This document shows positions 9,756-17,699 of a stretch of DNA of 38,142 bases, piece after piece. Positions within the stretch are counted from its first letter, which is position 1. Every line of letters starts with the position of its first letter. The position numbers and the translations under genes were made by a program. Source of the DNA: Methanococcus voltae (GTDB taxonomy: Archaea; AGJL01; Methanococci; Methanococcales; Methanococcaceae); contig NZ_JANUCR010000009.1 in assembly GCF_024807655.1 (NCBI RefSeq), forward strand, positions 1-38,142, written 5' to 3'. A model generated the notes under the pieces. It was not told where the DNA came from. It did not search any database and worked only from the letters and a program-made list of their open reading frames with translations.

Positions 9756-9756
9756 A

Positions 9757-10254
9757 TCATAAAGTATCTAGTAATTTCTTTAACTCTTCAACATGTTCAC
9801 AATTTTTGGATTGGCAAGATATGCACCAATATTGTTGGTCTGGTAGTTCATATATTTCATAGTCTTTTAAATATTTTTTAAATTGGATTTTATAAGTTTT
9901 AGCACCGTATTTATCGATTATTTTATCAAAACTTTTAATATTTTTATTATTTACTTCATCAAAAGTTTTTATATTGTTTTCTTCACAATTTTTGTTTTTT
10001 TTATCTACTATTTCTTTTAATATAGAAGTATATGCTTTATTTACATTATATATCTTTGTTTTACCTTTAGTATTGTAATATATAACTTCAAAGCTGTTTA
10101 AAACATTTAAATATTGGGATATGAACCCTTTTGATAATTTGGTATTTTTTTCTATATCGTTTATACAGTTGTTTTTATGTTCCAATATATATTTTATTAG
10201 TTTATACCTTTGATTGGTATTTATTATTTTATTAATATGGTCTTTATCGCTCAT
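9757..10254 (-). CDS. HTH protein with C-terminal Cys/His zinc motif
   Basis: About 165 residues. The first 75 form a winged helix-turn-helix of the ArsR/MarR type (YKLIKYILEHKNNC, then SKGFISQYLNVLNSFEVI). A Lys/Asn/Asp-rich linker follows, and the C-terminus carries C-x2-C-x4-C-x-H in WCISCQSKNCEH, a likely zinc site somewhat like a SWIM finger. The chosen start is ATG at 10254, preceded by GGGTAA; an upstream ATG at 10272 adds six residues. I do not recognise the family. It lies between two AT-rich gene-free regions and two Orc-like genes, its stop touches an origin-type repeat, and two tandem 18-base repeats lie just upstream of its start. A role in origin or initiator-gene control is possible but unproven. 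Confidence 0.65.
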   Translation of the reverse strand: MSDKDHINKIINTNQRYKLIKYILEHKNNCINDIEKNTKLSKGFISQYLNVLNSFEVIYYNTKGKTKIYNVNKAYTSILKEIVDKKNKNCEENNIKTFDEVNNKNIKSFDKIIDKYGAKTYKIQFKKYLKDYEIYELPDQQYWCISCQSKNCEHVEELKKLLDTL

Positions 10255-10291
10255 AATTACCCATTTACTCATTAATTATATTATTTATATC

Positions 10292-10328
10292 ATTTTTTTC
10301 AATCATATGTATTTTTTTCAATCATATG
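10292..10328. repeat. Tandem 18-base repeat, possible operator
   Basis: ATTTTTTTCAATCATATG occurs at 10292-10309 and again, identical, at 10311-10328 (period 19, about two helical turns). It lies 37-75 bases before the HTH gene start, next to an A/T-rich TATA-like stretch, which is where an autoregulatory operator would sit. Confidence 0.55.
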
Positions 10329-10773
10329 CTTTAAAATTCACGTAATAGAAATTATTACCTTTTATAATAATTTTATTACATATTGATTTTATTAATATAT
10401 ACTTATTTTTAAAATATATCGTATTATATACTATATTTATATCCCATTTATCTTTTTTAATTGATAATATTATATTGTTGATTTTATTAATGTCTTTTTA
10501 ATTATTTATTATAATATTCACATTTTTAATAATATTTATTAAGTTATACCTTAGTATTTTAGTTTATTAAACTTATTTTTATTACATAAGGATATTTTAA
10601 ATATATTATTAAATTTTATTAAACTTATTTTTATTTATTTTTATTATATTTAATATATATAATATTCTTTATTTTTTAAAAATTACAATATATTCATAAT
10701 ATTACAAGGATTAATAATAATATTCACAATATTAATTATTTATTATATATTATACTATTAAATATTAATCTCT

Positions 10774-10788
10774 TTCGAAAATTCGAAA
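10774..10788. repeat. Origin-type motif upstream of Orc-like gene
   Basis: TTCGAAAATTCGAAA matches 13 of 15 bases of 9741-9755 (TT in place of CC) and is itself made of two TTCGAAA half-sites 8 bases apart. It lies about 105 bases before the start of the intact Orc-like gene. It could be an initiator-binding or autoregulatory site. Confidence 0.5.
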
Positions 10789-10893
10789 CATATAAAAATA
10801 TCCAATATCATATAATATATTCTTATGAAAATCCTTATAAATGTTAAAAATATTTAGAAATATATTTAAATATTATTGTGTATTGGTGGTTTT

Positions 10894-12117
10894 ATGATAG
10901 ATCCTATTGAGTTTATACACAATGCATCATCTATATCTAAAAAATCTATGAATAGATTAAAATTAAAGTCCAATCCATTTTCTGAAAAACCTATTCGGGG
11001 AAACACTAAATTTTTTGTAGGTAGAAATTCAGAACTTTCAGAAATAGCTGACATTTTAGGTGCGGCTCAATATGGTAGTGTAGCTAATGCAGCAATTGTT
11101 GGTACTAAAGGTATTGGTAAGAGCTCCATATTAAATATACTATATTACGCAGCAAAAAGACATGGGCACTGGATTGTGCAGTTAGAGGCTTCTCAGGTAA
11201 CTGCAAGACAATTTTTAATTCAGCTGATGCATAGTATTATAGGAGATAATTTATTTTCTGTAGATGGTACTTTATCTACGAATTATATGGAACATTCTAA
11301 AAAAATAATAGAAATATATCGACGTTTAAATACATACAGTGATAAAACGCCCGTTCATTATCCTCGTGAAAAAATTGAAAGGGATTTAAAATATTTATTA
11401 CATAATGTTAAAGAAGAGGGTAAATTATGTGTTATATTGGTTGATGAGGCGGATCAATTTGCAAAAAGAAGCTGTTTGGGGTTATTGCAATTTTTCCACT
11501 CTTTCTTATATGAGGATGATATTTTAGCCTTCTTTGCAGGGCCTCCTACTATGATGGAAGATTTAACCAAAATATCGCCTGCAATAAGAGACCGTATTCC
11601 TAAAGTTATTAATATGCCCCCTCTTGATAAGGTAGAAGCACATGATTTAATATTGAGGCGTTTAGAAGATGTTCACACTAATGGAGCTTCTGAATATGAT
11701 CCATTTACTCCAGAAAGCATTGAGAAAATAATTGAAGAGTGTGATGGTATACCAAGACGTATTATTATGACGTGTTCTGAAGCTATATCTATTGGTCTAA
11801 AAAATAGCTCTACAATTGTTGATGAGGCTATGGTGGAATCTGCATTGAAAAAATTAGGTATAAGTGTTGGTCATCAAATATTAAACCACTTAACACCTGC
11901 TCAGTCTAAAATAGTTAGGGCTATGGCGGATTTGGGGGGTAGTTCTACAGTTACCGAACTTTCGGGTGTATTGAATAACTCACCAGGTACGATAGGTACG
12001 CATTTGTCAGATATTTACGAAATGGGTTATGTATATAAGGAAAGAGATGGTTATAATGTATATTATACATTATCTAAAGAATTAAAAGATGTTTTGATTA
12101 TAGAAAAGGATGAATAA
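10894..12117 (+). CDS. Orc1/Cdc6-like AAA+ ATPase, MJ0774 family
   Basis: A 407-residue AAA+ ATPase with C-terminal winged helix. The start is ATG at 10894, with GGTGG 4 bases upstream. Numbered from it: FVGRNSEL (41-48), typical of Orc/AAA_16 proteins; Walker A GTKGIGKS (70-77); Walker B CVILVDEAD (179-187) with the catalytic Glu; a sensor-1-like AFFAGPP (212-218); a sensor-2 region DGIPRR (284-289); and a winged helix at about 335-395. Gene order (just before mptA) matches M. jannaschii MJ0774, which has been proposed as a distant Orc1/Cdc6 homologue. Its likely job is to bind the origin and help load MCM. It is separated from mcm by 2.7 kb holding the origin candidate. The ATPase call is firm, the initiator role is probable. 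Confidence 0.82.
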   Translation: MIDPIEFIHNASSISKKSMNRLKLKSNPFSEKPIRGNTKFFVGRNSELSEIADILGAAQYGSVANAAIVGTKGIGKSSILNILYYAAKRHGHWIVQLEASQVTARQFLIQLMHSIIGDNLFSVDGTLSTNYMEHSKKIIEIYRRLNTYSDKTPVHYPREKIERDLKYLLHNVKEEGKLCVILVDEADQFAKRSCLGLLQFFHSFLYEDDILAFFAGPPTMMEDLTKISPAIRDRIPKVINMPPLDKVEAHDLILRRLEDVHTNGASEYDPFTPESIEKIIEECDGIPRRIIMTCSEAISIGLKNSSTIVDEAMVESALKKLGISVGHQILNHLTPAQSKIVRAMADLGGSSTVTELSGVLNNSPGTIGTHLSDIYEMGYVYKERDGYNVYYTLSKELKDVLIIEKDE

Positions 12118-12237
12118 TATTATCTTTTTTTTTAAAATATATTTTATATTTTACTATTTATTATTAATATCAAAGAGTATGTTTTATATTTAATAGAATA
12201 TAATATTTAACCAATATTTTATTTAGTCGGTGATTAT

Positions 12238-13173
12238 ATGTTATGTGACGTTCAATCTAAAGAACCAGATATTAAAGTTTCACTTACTCGAGTGGGTGTT
12301 ACTAATTTGAAAAAATTAGTTAAAATAAAAAGGGACCCTACTAAAAGAGATGTAGTTTTAGTACCTACTTTTGAAGTTTTTGTAGATTTGCCATCTAATC
12401 AAAAGGGTATACACATGTCAAGGAGTCCTGAAGTAATAGGGGAAGTAATTGAAAGAATATTGTCTGAAGAAGAAATATATGGTGTTGAAGACTTATCTAT
12501 TGAAATTGTAAAGCGATTATTTGAAAAACACGAATATGCCAATAGGGCAGAGGTTTTTTTAGTTAGTGACGATTATATTATGGAAGAAAAATCACCTGTA
12601 ACTCATAAAAAATCACAAGAAGTATGTAAAATAATGGCTCGAGCATACGGCGTTAAAGAAGATGGTAACTTAATAATGAAAAAAATGGTTGGTGCGGAAG
12701 TTGTTGGTATGACTGCTTGTCCATGTGCTCAGGATTTATTAACTCAGAATGCAATAACTGAACTTAAAAATAATGGGTTCAATGATGAGGAAATCGTTAA
12801 AATATTGGATTCAGTTACTATTGCAACACACAATCAAAGGGGAATCGGTACAATTATGGTAGAAGTACCTGATAATTATGATATTGGAATTTCTAAAATA
12901 ATTGATATTATTAAATCTTCTATGAGTGGTGAAGTATATGAACTTTTAAAAAGAACTGATGAAGCTTATGTGGTTGAATATGCTCATAAAAATCCAAAAT
13001 TTGTAGAAGACTGTGCTCGGGAAATGATTAAAAGAGTTGTAGATGAGTTCACCGAATTGCCGGGTGATGCGGAAGTTTTAATAAGGCAGGTAAATAAAGA
13101 GAGTATTCATAGGCACGACGCATTTGCAGAACGTTTTTCTACAATGGAAGAATTGAGAAATGAATTAATATAA
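12238..13173 (+). CDS. mptA: GTP cyclohydrolase MptA (methanopterin biosynthesis)
   Basis: Fe2+-dependent GTP cyclohydrolase of the FolE2/COG1469 family, 311 residues. It opens the tetrahydromethanopterin pathway by converting GTP to 7,8-dihydroneopterin 2',3'-cyclic phosphate. Visible signatures are MTACPCAQDLL (the conserved Cys pair region at about 159-169), ATHNQRG, and the C-terminal VEDCARE and RHDAFAE segments with metal-binding His. A GGTGAT site lies 3-4 bases before the ATG. It is 120 bases after the Orc-like gene and the gene order matches MJ0774-MJ0775. Genes for an ATP-grasp protein and TFE follow on the same strand, the first after a 160-base gap. Confidence 0.95.
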   Translation: MLCDVQSKEPDIKVSLTRVGVTNLKKLVKIKRDPTKRDVVLVPTFEVFVDLPSNQKGIHMSRSPEVIGEVIERILSEEEIYGVEDLSIEIVKRLFEKHEYANRAEVFLVSDDYIMEEKSPVTHKKSQEVCKIMARAYGVKEDGNLIMKKMVGAEVVGMTACPCAQDLLTQNAITELKNNGFNDEEIVKILDSVTIATHNQRGIGTIMVEVPDNYDIGISKIIDIIKSSMSGEVYELLKRTDEAYVVEYAHKNPKFVEDCAREMIKRVVDEFTELPGDAEVLIRQVNKESIHRHDAFAERFSTMEELRNELI

Positions 13174-13332
13174 AGTATTTAATTTTAAATTATAATACTC
13201 TTTTAAATTATATATTTATATAAAATTACATTTTTTTATATATTATTTGATAAATTATTAATATGATTACGAATATATATTTTGTTTACAAGAATGATGA
13301 ATTTTATAAAATTAAATATCTTGGTAGTAAAA

Positions 13333-14454
13333 ATGTCTAAAATATTAGTCGTCGGTGTAAATACACGTCCTGTGGTTAATTCTTTTAAAAAATTAGGTTT
13401 TGAAGTTTATTCAGTATCTTATTATAATCCTATCGATTGTCATTCTGATAAGTCAGAGTATTTAATTAATGATATGAGTCATGGCAATTTTTATAATAAT
13501 TATTCTGAAGATGAATTATTAAATCTTGCAAATAATTATGAAGATATGGTTGATAATTATATAATATGTTCAGGAATTTTTGAATCAACCAATTCCAAAA
13601 TTCCAAAATGGGATACTATTGGTAATTCGCCTAAAAAAATAAATGAAATAAGTAATAAATACAATATTACAAAAAATCTTCAGAAATTGGGGTATAATAC
13701 ACCAATAACTAAAAAAATAAATAATAAATATCAACTTGAAAAATTTATAAATGAATTTGAAGAAGTTATTTTAAAACCATTATTTGGTTGTGGTGGTATT
13801 GGGGTAATATATATAAATAATAAAATGTTAAATATAGAATTCGATTTATTAAATAGGCTGGATATTAAATATCCTATTTTGGTACAAGAATATATTAATT
13901 CAGAATCATATAGTATATCATATATAAATTCTAATTATTTAGCTTTCAACAAGCAAATAATTTCAAGAAGTGATTTTGGAAATATGTATGTTGGAAATAT
14001 AACACCTTACAGTCCAGAGTTAATTTCAAAAGGATTTGAAACACAAATAAATCAATTTTCTGAATTAATTGAAACACTCGATTTAACAGGTATGAATGGT
14101 TTTGACTTTATGGTTAAAAATGGCGAACCTTATATTATAGATATAAATCCAAGAATTTTGGGTACTTACGAGACTTTAGAAATGTCTTGTAATTATAATC
14201 TGGCAAAGGTATTATTGGGTTCAGAATGTCCAAAAATGGAAGAAATATATTATAAAAGAGTATTATTTGCCAACAAAGATATTGTATTTAAAAAAGATAT
14301 TTTTAAAAAATATGGTATTAATATTGAAGATTATATTCGAGATTTACCTATGGAAGGAGCTTTTATTTCTAAAAACGAGCCAATATGTACATTAATATAT
14401 CCTGAGTTAAATAAGGATTTAATTTCGGATGAATTTATTAAGAGGTGTATTTAA
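13333..14454 (+). CDS. ATP-grasp protein, COG2232-like
   Basis: About 373 residues. ATG at 13333 ([13 protein letters not shown]) is chosen since it begins the Rossmann-like first domain and follows GGTAGT by 5 bases; the frame continues upstream without such a site. The middle holds an ATP-grasp fold: [13 protein letters not shown] (about 146-158) binds ATP, and GFDFM and [15 protein letters not shown] near residue 265-290 carry the Mg2+ ligands. Proteins of this kind ligate a carboxylate to an amine or thiol through an acyl phosphate. The substrate is unknown; the position between mptA and tfe recurs, as I recall, in M. jannaschii (MJ0776), so a role in methanogen cofactor synthesis is a guess. 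Its stop codon shares one base with the tfe start, implying coupled translation. Confidence 0.75.
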   Translation: MSKILVVGVNTRPVVNSFKKLGFEVYSVSYYNPIDCHSDKSEYLINDMSHGNFYNNYSEDELLNLANNYEDMVDNYIICSGIFESTNSKIPKWDTIGNSPKKINEISNKYNITKNLQKLGYNTPITKKINNKYQLEKFINEFEEVILKPLFGCGGIGVIYINNKMLNIEFDLLNRLDIKYPILVQEYINSESYSISYINSNYLAFNKQIISRSDFGNMYVGNITPYSPELISKGFETQINQFSELIETLDLTGMNGFDFMVKNGEPYIIDINPRILGTYETLEMSCNYNLAKVLLGSECPKMEEIYYKRVLFANKDIVFKKDIFKKYGINIEDYIRDLPMEGAFISKNEPICTLIYPELNKDLISDEFIKRCI

Positions 14455-15005
14455 TGAAATATGATAAAGATGATATGTATGTTATGTTAGAGAATCCGTT
14501 AGTTCAACAGGTGCTTTTTGAAGTAATGGATGAGGATATGATGGGATTTGATGTATTATCTATATTAATAGATTTGGGTGAAGTTACTGATGATGAAATA
14601 TCTCGACAATTAGATGTAAAATTAAATAATATTCGTAAAATATTATATCGATTGTATGAAGCCAGGTTGGTTAATTATAACAGGGAAAAGGATGAGGAAA
14701 CAAATTGGTACACTTATACTTGGATGCCTGCTTTAGAAAAATTACCAGGATTGGTTAAGAAAAAAATGGAGAAACTTATCACTACTTTAAAAGACCAACT
14801 ATCTATGGAAGAAGATAATTTGTTTTTTTACTGTCAAGAGTGTGAAATAAAATTTACATTTGAGGACGCAATGGATAATAGTTTTAAATGTCCACAATGT
14901 GATGGTACTTTATATGAATACGATAATAAAGATGATATCTTAAATATAAAAAATCAAATAATTTATTTGGAAAAAGAATACACTTTAAATTCATTATTTA
15001 GTTAA
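14454..15005 (+). CDS. tfe: Transcription factor E, alpha subunit
   Basis: Archaeal TFE-alpha, 183 residues, homologue of TFIIE-alpha; it helps open the promoter with RNA polymerase and TFB. The start is ATG at 14454, with GAGGTG 6 bases upstream inside the previous gene; the frame to 14445 adds only three residues. The extended winged helix is residues 10-90 ([27 protein letters not shown]), followed by a basic helix ([16 protein letters not shown]) and a zinc ribbon with Cys 127, 130, 146 and 149. The 1-base overlap with the ATP-grasp gene and the 32-base gap to the HD gene indicate one transcript. Confidence 0.95.
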   Translation: MKYDKDDMYVMLENPLVQQVLFEVMDEDMMGFDVLSILIDLGEVTDDEISRQLDVKLNNIRKILYRLYEARLVNYNREKDEETNWYTYTWMPALEKLPGLVKKKMEKLITTLKDQLSMEEDNLFFYCQECEIKFTFEDAMDNSFKCPQCDGTLYEYDNKDDILNIKNQIIYLEKEYTLNSLFS

Positions 15006-15037
15006 TTAAAATTTTTAATATGCTTAAGTGATATGTT

Positions 15038-15664
15038 ATGAAAAATTGTTTTGAAAATTATGTTGAATTAAATAAAACCTCTGAACCAGAACTTATTTCT
15101 TTTTTATTAGACTCTTCAAACGAAAATCCGAATCTTAAAAAAACATATATTTCAATTTTTGATACACCTGATTTTATTAAATATTTGAATATATTGGTTG
15201 AAAAATGTGATATTAATATAGTATGTCATTGTATTACAGTTTCAGCTTATGCTTATGATTTTGCGAAATCTTTAAAAAATAATACTTTGGATATTAATCT
15301 TATAGTGTTGGGTGGTTTATTACACGATATTGGTCGTTCAGAATCACAAGACTTAAATCATGGAATAATTGGTGCTAAAATACTTAATAATATGGATTTG
15401 CCAAAATTGGCAAAGATTGCTGAAACGCATATTGGTGCAGGAATCTCAAAAGAACAGGCAAAATTGTTAAATTTACCTATTAAAGATTATATTCCTGAAA
15501 CTTTGGAAGAAAAAATTATAGCAAATGTTGATAATTTAACATTTGGAACAAAAAGAGTTTCAATTAATGAAGTTATAGTTAAATTTAAAAGTAGAAATTG
15601 TTCAAATGAAGGATTTAATCGAATTTTAAACTTATACAATGAGCTAAACGAATTAAAAAAATAA
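15038..15664 (+). CDS. HD-domain phosphohydrolase, TIGR00295 family
   Basis: A 208-residue protein of the archaeal TIGR00295 HD family. Metal ligands visible are H64, the HD pair H96-D97 in GGLLHDIGRSE, H109 or H131 (AETHIGAGI) and D in IANVDNLTFG. HD proteins hydrolyse phosphate esters, often of nucleotides; the substrate of this family is not known to me. GTGAT precedes the ATG. It closes the mptA-ATP-grasp-tfe-HD run and is convergent with the pilus genes. Confidence 0.85.
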   Translation: MKNCFENYVELNKTSEPELISFLLDSSNENPNLKKTYISIFDTPDFIKYLNILVEKCDINIVCHCITVSAYAYDFAKSLKNNTLDINLIVLGGLLHDIGRSESQDLNHGIIGAKILNNMDLPKLAKIAETHIGAGISKEQAKLLNLPIKDYIPETLEEKIIANVDNLTFGTKRVSINEVIVKFKSRNCSNEGFNRILNLYNELNELKK

Positions 15665-15733
15665 TATATGCTATTTATAAATATATGATATTTAAATTAA
15701 TTTTTTAATTAACTTTTTTTAATTATTTTATTT
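15665..15733 (+). terminator. T-rich convergent intergenic terminator
   Basis: A 69-base gap between convergent genes holds three T-runs (about 15698-15704, 15714-15720, 15725-15735) on the + strand, fit to end the upstream tfe-HD transcript. No hairpin of note. Confidence 0.45.
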
Positions 15734-16618
15734 TTAGGTGAATATAATAATTGATAAATTATAAACGATGTAGAATGACAAAATACCCAACGTCATACAT
15801 ATTGTTGACATAATAACCATTCTATTGAGCTTTATTCCAAACATTGGAATAGCTACTAAAAATCCAAAAATTCCTGTACCTATTTGTATAATTTCTATGG
15901 TTTTAGCAATCTGTTCAGGATGTACTGCAGTAGCTGTCGAAGATATGGCAGATATTAAGTTTAAAAAACTACCTACTAAACCCGCAGTGGCTGGTATCAT
16001 AATACATAATATAATAATACCAACAGATAAACCATTAGAAGCAACACTTAACAATTGATTTTTTAAATTTGTAAGGTCTTCCAACGTTTTAGCTAAAGTA
16101 TTCAAACTTTCTGCTAAATTACCACCGTATTTTCTATTTTCGATAATTAACCTACCTAATTGTTTAAACAATTTAGAATCAAGTGAGTTTGAAACTATTA
16201 ATACAGAATCTTCGAAACTTAATTTTCTTTCACTCATTAATAAAATTATTTTTGAAAATGCAATATTAACTTCTTTAATATCACTATTAATAATTTCATT
16301 AATTGATTCTATAACTGAACGACCTGAATTTAATGATAATACCATAATATACAAAGCTTTAGGTAGATTCTTTTCAAATTTATCTATTTTATTTTCATAA
16401 AGTATTGATGGGATAACCATTAAACTGAATAAATACATAAATGTTAGTATTAATGTACTTTTAATTGTAAAATTTAAGAATATTTTGAATATCAAAGGTA
16501 TGAATGATGTTAATAATATGGCAATTAAAAAATTCTTTTCAGTGATGTTAAAACCTGATTTTTTTAATATATACAAATTTCTTCGTATAATGTAATTATA
16601 TAGTTTCTCAAATTCCAT
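15734..16618 (-). CDS. Type IV pilus assembly membrane protein (TadC/GspF-like)
   Basis: About 294 residues, GspF/PilC-type membrane platform protein. Hydrophobic segments lie near residues 24-75 (two), 175-215 and 225-290 (numbering from the chosen start), with the T2SSF helical domain at about 80-180 (LYIMVLSLNSGRSVIESINEI, KYGGNLAESLNTLAKTLEDL). The start is ATG at 16618, preceded by GGGGTAAT; a longer frame begins at 16630 and overlaps the upstream stop as ATGA. With the neighbouring ATPase and second platform protein it forms the motor base of a type IV-like pilus or secretion machine. I recall that the matching genes of Methanococcus maripaludis are needed for its type IV-like pili. Confidence 0.85.
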   Translation of the reverse strand: MEFEKLYNYIIRRNLYILKKSGFNITEKNFLIAILLTSFIPLIFKIFLNFTIKSTLILTFMYLFSLMVIPSILYENKIDKFEKNLPKALYIMVLSLNSGRSVIESINEIINSDIKEVNIAFSKIILLMSERKLSFEDSVLIVSNSLDSKLFKQLGRLIIENRKYGGNLAESLNTLAKTLEDLTNLKNQLLSVASNGLSVGIIILCIMIPATAGLVGSFLNLISAISSTATAVHPEQIAKTIEIIQIGTGIFGFLVAIPMFGIKLNRMVIMSTICMTLGILSFYIVYNLSIIIFT

Positions 16619-16626
16619 ATTACCCC

Positions 16627-17691
16627 TCATTCTATTTTCATCTTAATAAATATCCCGAAGACGATAGTTGATAAAGGTCCAATTTTAAATAAAACTAATT
16701 CTACGGCATTAATGACGCCGTCATAGCCTTGTTGTCCACCCAATGAAGCTTGTAATAATCCCGCAAATGGTAATATTAGACCAGCACCAAATACTAAATT
16801 CCCTAAATTCCCAATTTGGAATTTTGCAGAGTCTATTTTTGACATCGAAGACCTTACAATGTCTTTATATAGATTTTCTAATAATAATTGTGTTCCACCT
16901 TTGCTTGAAGAAATTATTAATTGAGAATATAATTCTTTCATCAAATTTACTTTAGTTCTTGTTCTGGCTCTTTCAAGTGCTCCTTCGAAACTATAACCTC
17001 CATTATTAATATCTTTTATAATATTTCTAAATTCATAAGATGGTATACCATATTCGGGATTATCCGCGATATTTTTAATAGATTCTTGAACTGAAGCACC
17101 GGAATTTAACATTGAAATAATATGTAATAATGTCATTAATATTTGGATTTTAATTTCTCCTTTAAATAATGTTAGTTTAATTTTTGGATAAAATATACTA
17201 CCTAACATAATCAATATAAAAAATGTTAAGCCATTTAAAACGCCACCTATAAAGTTTCCAAAAACTGTTTCAAATACTATTAAAAATACGGAAACTATAA
17301 TGGATGTCATTATCGCTTTTAAAAAATATAACCTTTCGTCGTCAATACCTGCATATTGGTAATCACGACGAGATGGAAAAATCGAGGTTTTAGTTACAAA
17401 GTCACTAAAAGAGCTCGCATAAGCTCCCATAACGCCTTGACTTGGTTTATCATATAATAATTCATCTAAGTTAATATCTAAATCACTGGAATCTTCTTCA
17501 ATATATGCTTCATAAAATTGAATTTCATCATCATCTTTTTTACTATTTTCAAATATCTTTTTTAGATATTCTGATCTTTGAAGGGCATATTTATTTTTTT
17601 TAGAATTGTAATTAAATATGTAATAAATCATATCTTTCAATTCATTTATTAGTCCGGTTTCTTTCTTTTCTGAAACTGTCTTTTTTTTCAT
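16627..17691 (-). CDS. Type IV pilus assembly membrane protein (TadB/GspF-like)
   Basis: A 354-residue membrane platform protein. The first 110 residues are charged and cytoplasmic; membrane segments follow at about 125-160, then a T2SSF helical domain (LHIISMLNSGASVQESIKNI, GGYSFEGALERARTRTK) and further membrane segments near 290-350. AAGGT lies 7 bases before the ATG, and the gap to the ATPase gene upstream is 8 bases. Archaeal systems often have a split pair of GspF-like proteins beside the ATPase, as here. The two proteins are paralogous in layout, not near-identical. Confidence 0.85.
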   Translation of the reverse strand: MKKKTVSEKKETGLINELKDMIYYIFNYNSKKNKYALQRSEYLKKIFENSKKDDDEIQFYEAYIEEDSSDLDINLDELLYDKPSQGVMGAYASSFSDFVTKTSIFPSRRDYQYAGIDDERLYFLKAIMTSIIVSVFLIVFETVFGNFIGGVLNGLTFFILIMLGSIFYPKIKLTLFKGEIKIQILMTLLHIISMLNSGASVQESIKNIADNPEYGIPSYEFRNIIKDINNGGYSFEGALERARTRTKVNLMKELYSQLIISSSKGGTQLLLENLYKDIVRSSMSKIDSAKFQIGNLGNLVFGAGLILPFAGLLQASLGGQQGYDGVINAVELVLFKIGPLSTIVFGIFIKMKIE

Positions 17692-17699
17692 AATATACC

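Larger units (their letters stand above)
9299..9756. other. Candidate replication origin (oriC)
   Basis: A 458-base gene-free stretch between the degenerate Orc-like gene and a small HTH gene. It is framed by perfect inverted copies of TTTCGGGTTTTCGA (9368-9381 and 9742-9755), holds an extremely AT-rich core (about 9455-9545) with four exact tandem 8-base TAATAATA units, and a 15-base near-palindrome AAAAGTTTAACTTTT at 9419-9433. This is the usual archaeal layout: initiator-binding repeats in inverted orientation around a DNA-unwinding element, next to initiator genes. The motif is not the known ORB or mini-ORB sequence. No coding frame of note was seen. The origin role is inferred. Confidence 0.6.
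10273..10893. other. AT-rich gene-free region between HTH and Orc-like genes
   Basis: 620 bases, almost entirely A and T and T-rich on the + strand, with no supported gene. It contains the tandem 18-base repeats at 10292-10328, a 14-base direct repeat TTGATTTTATTAAT (10383-10396 and 10478-10491), a 21-base direct repeat (10563-10583 and 10615-10635; it begins TTTATTAAAC and ends TTTTTATT), and an origin-type motif at 10774-10788. Promoter elements of the two divergent genes at its ends must lie here. It may be the second half of the origin. Confidence 0.6.

Noticed and set aside
9741-9756. TTCGAA-type sequence as a tRNA T-loop
   Set aside because: No acceptor or anticodon stem pairing nearby; the sequence is part of an inverted repeat pair.
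13282-13332. N-terminal extension of the ATP-grasp protein
   Set aside because: The extension (from a TTG) has no ribosome site and precedes the natural Rossmann start MSKILVVG.
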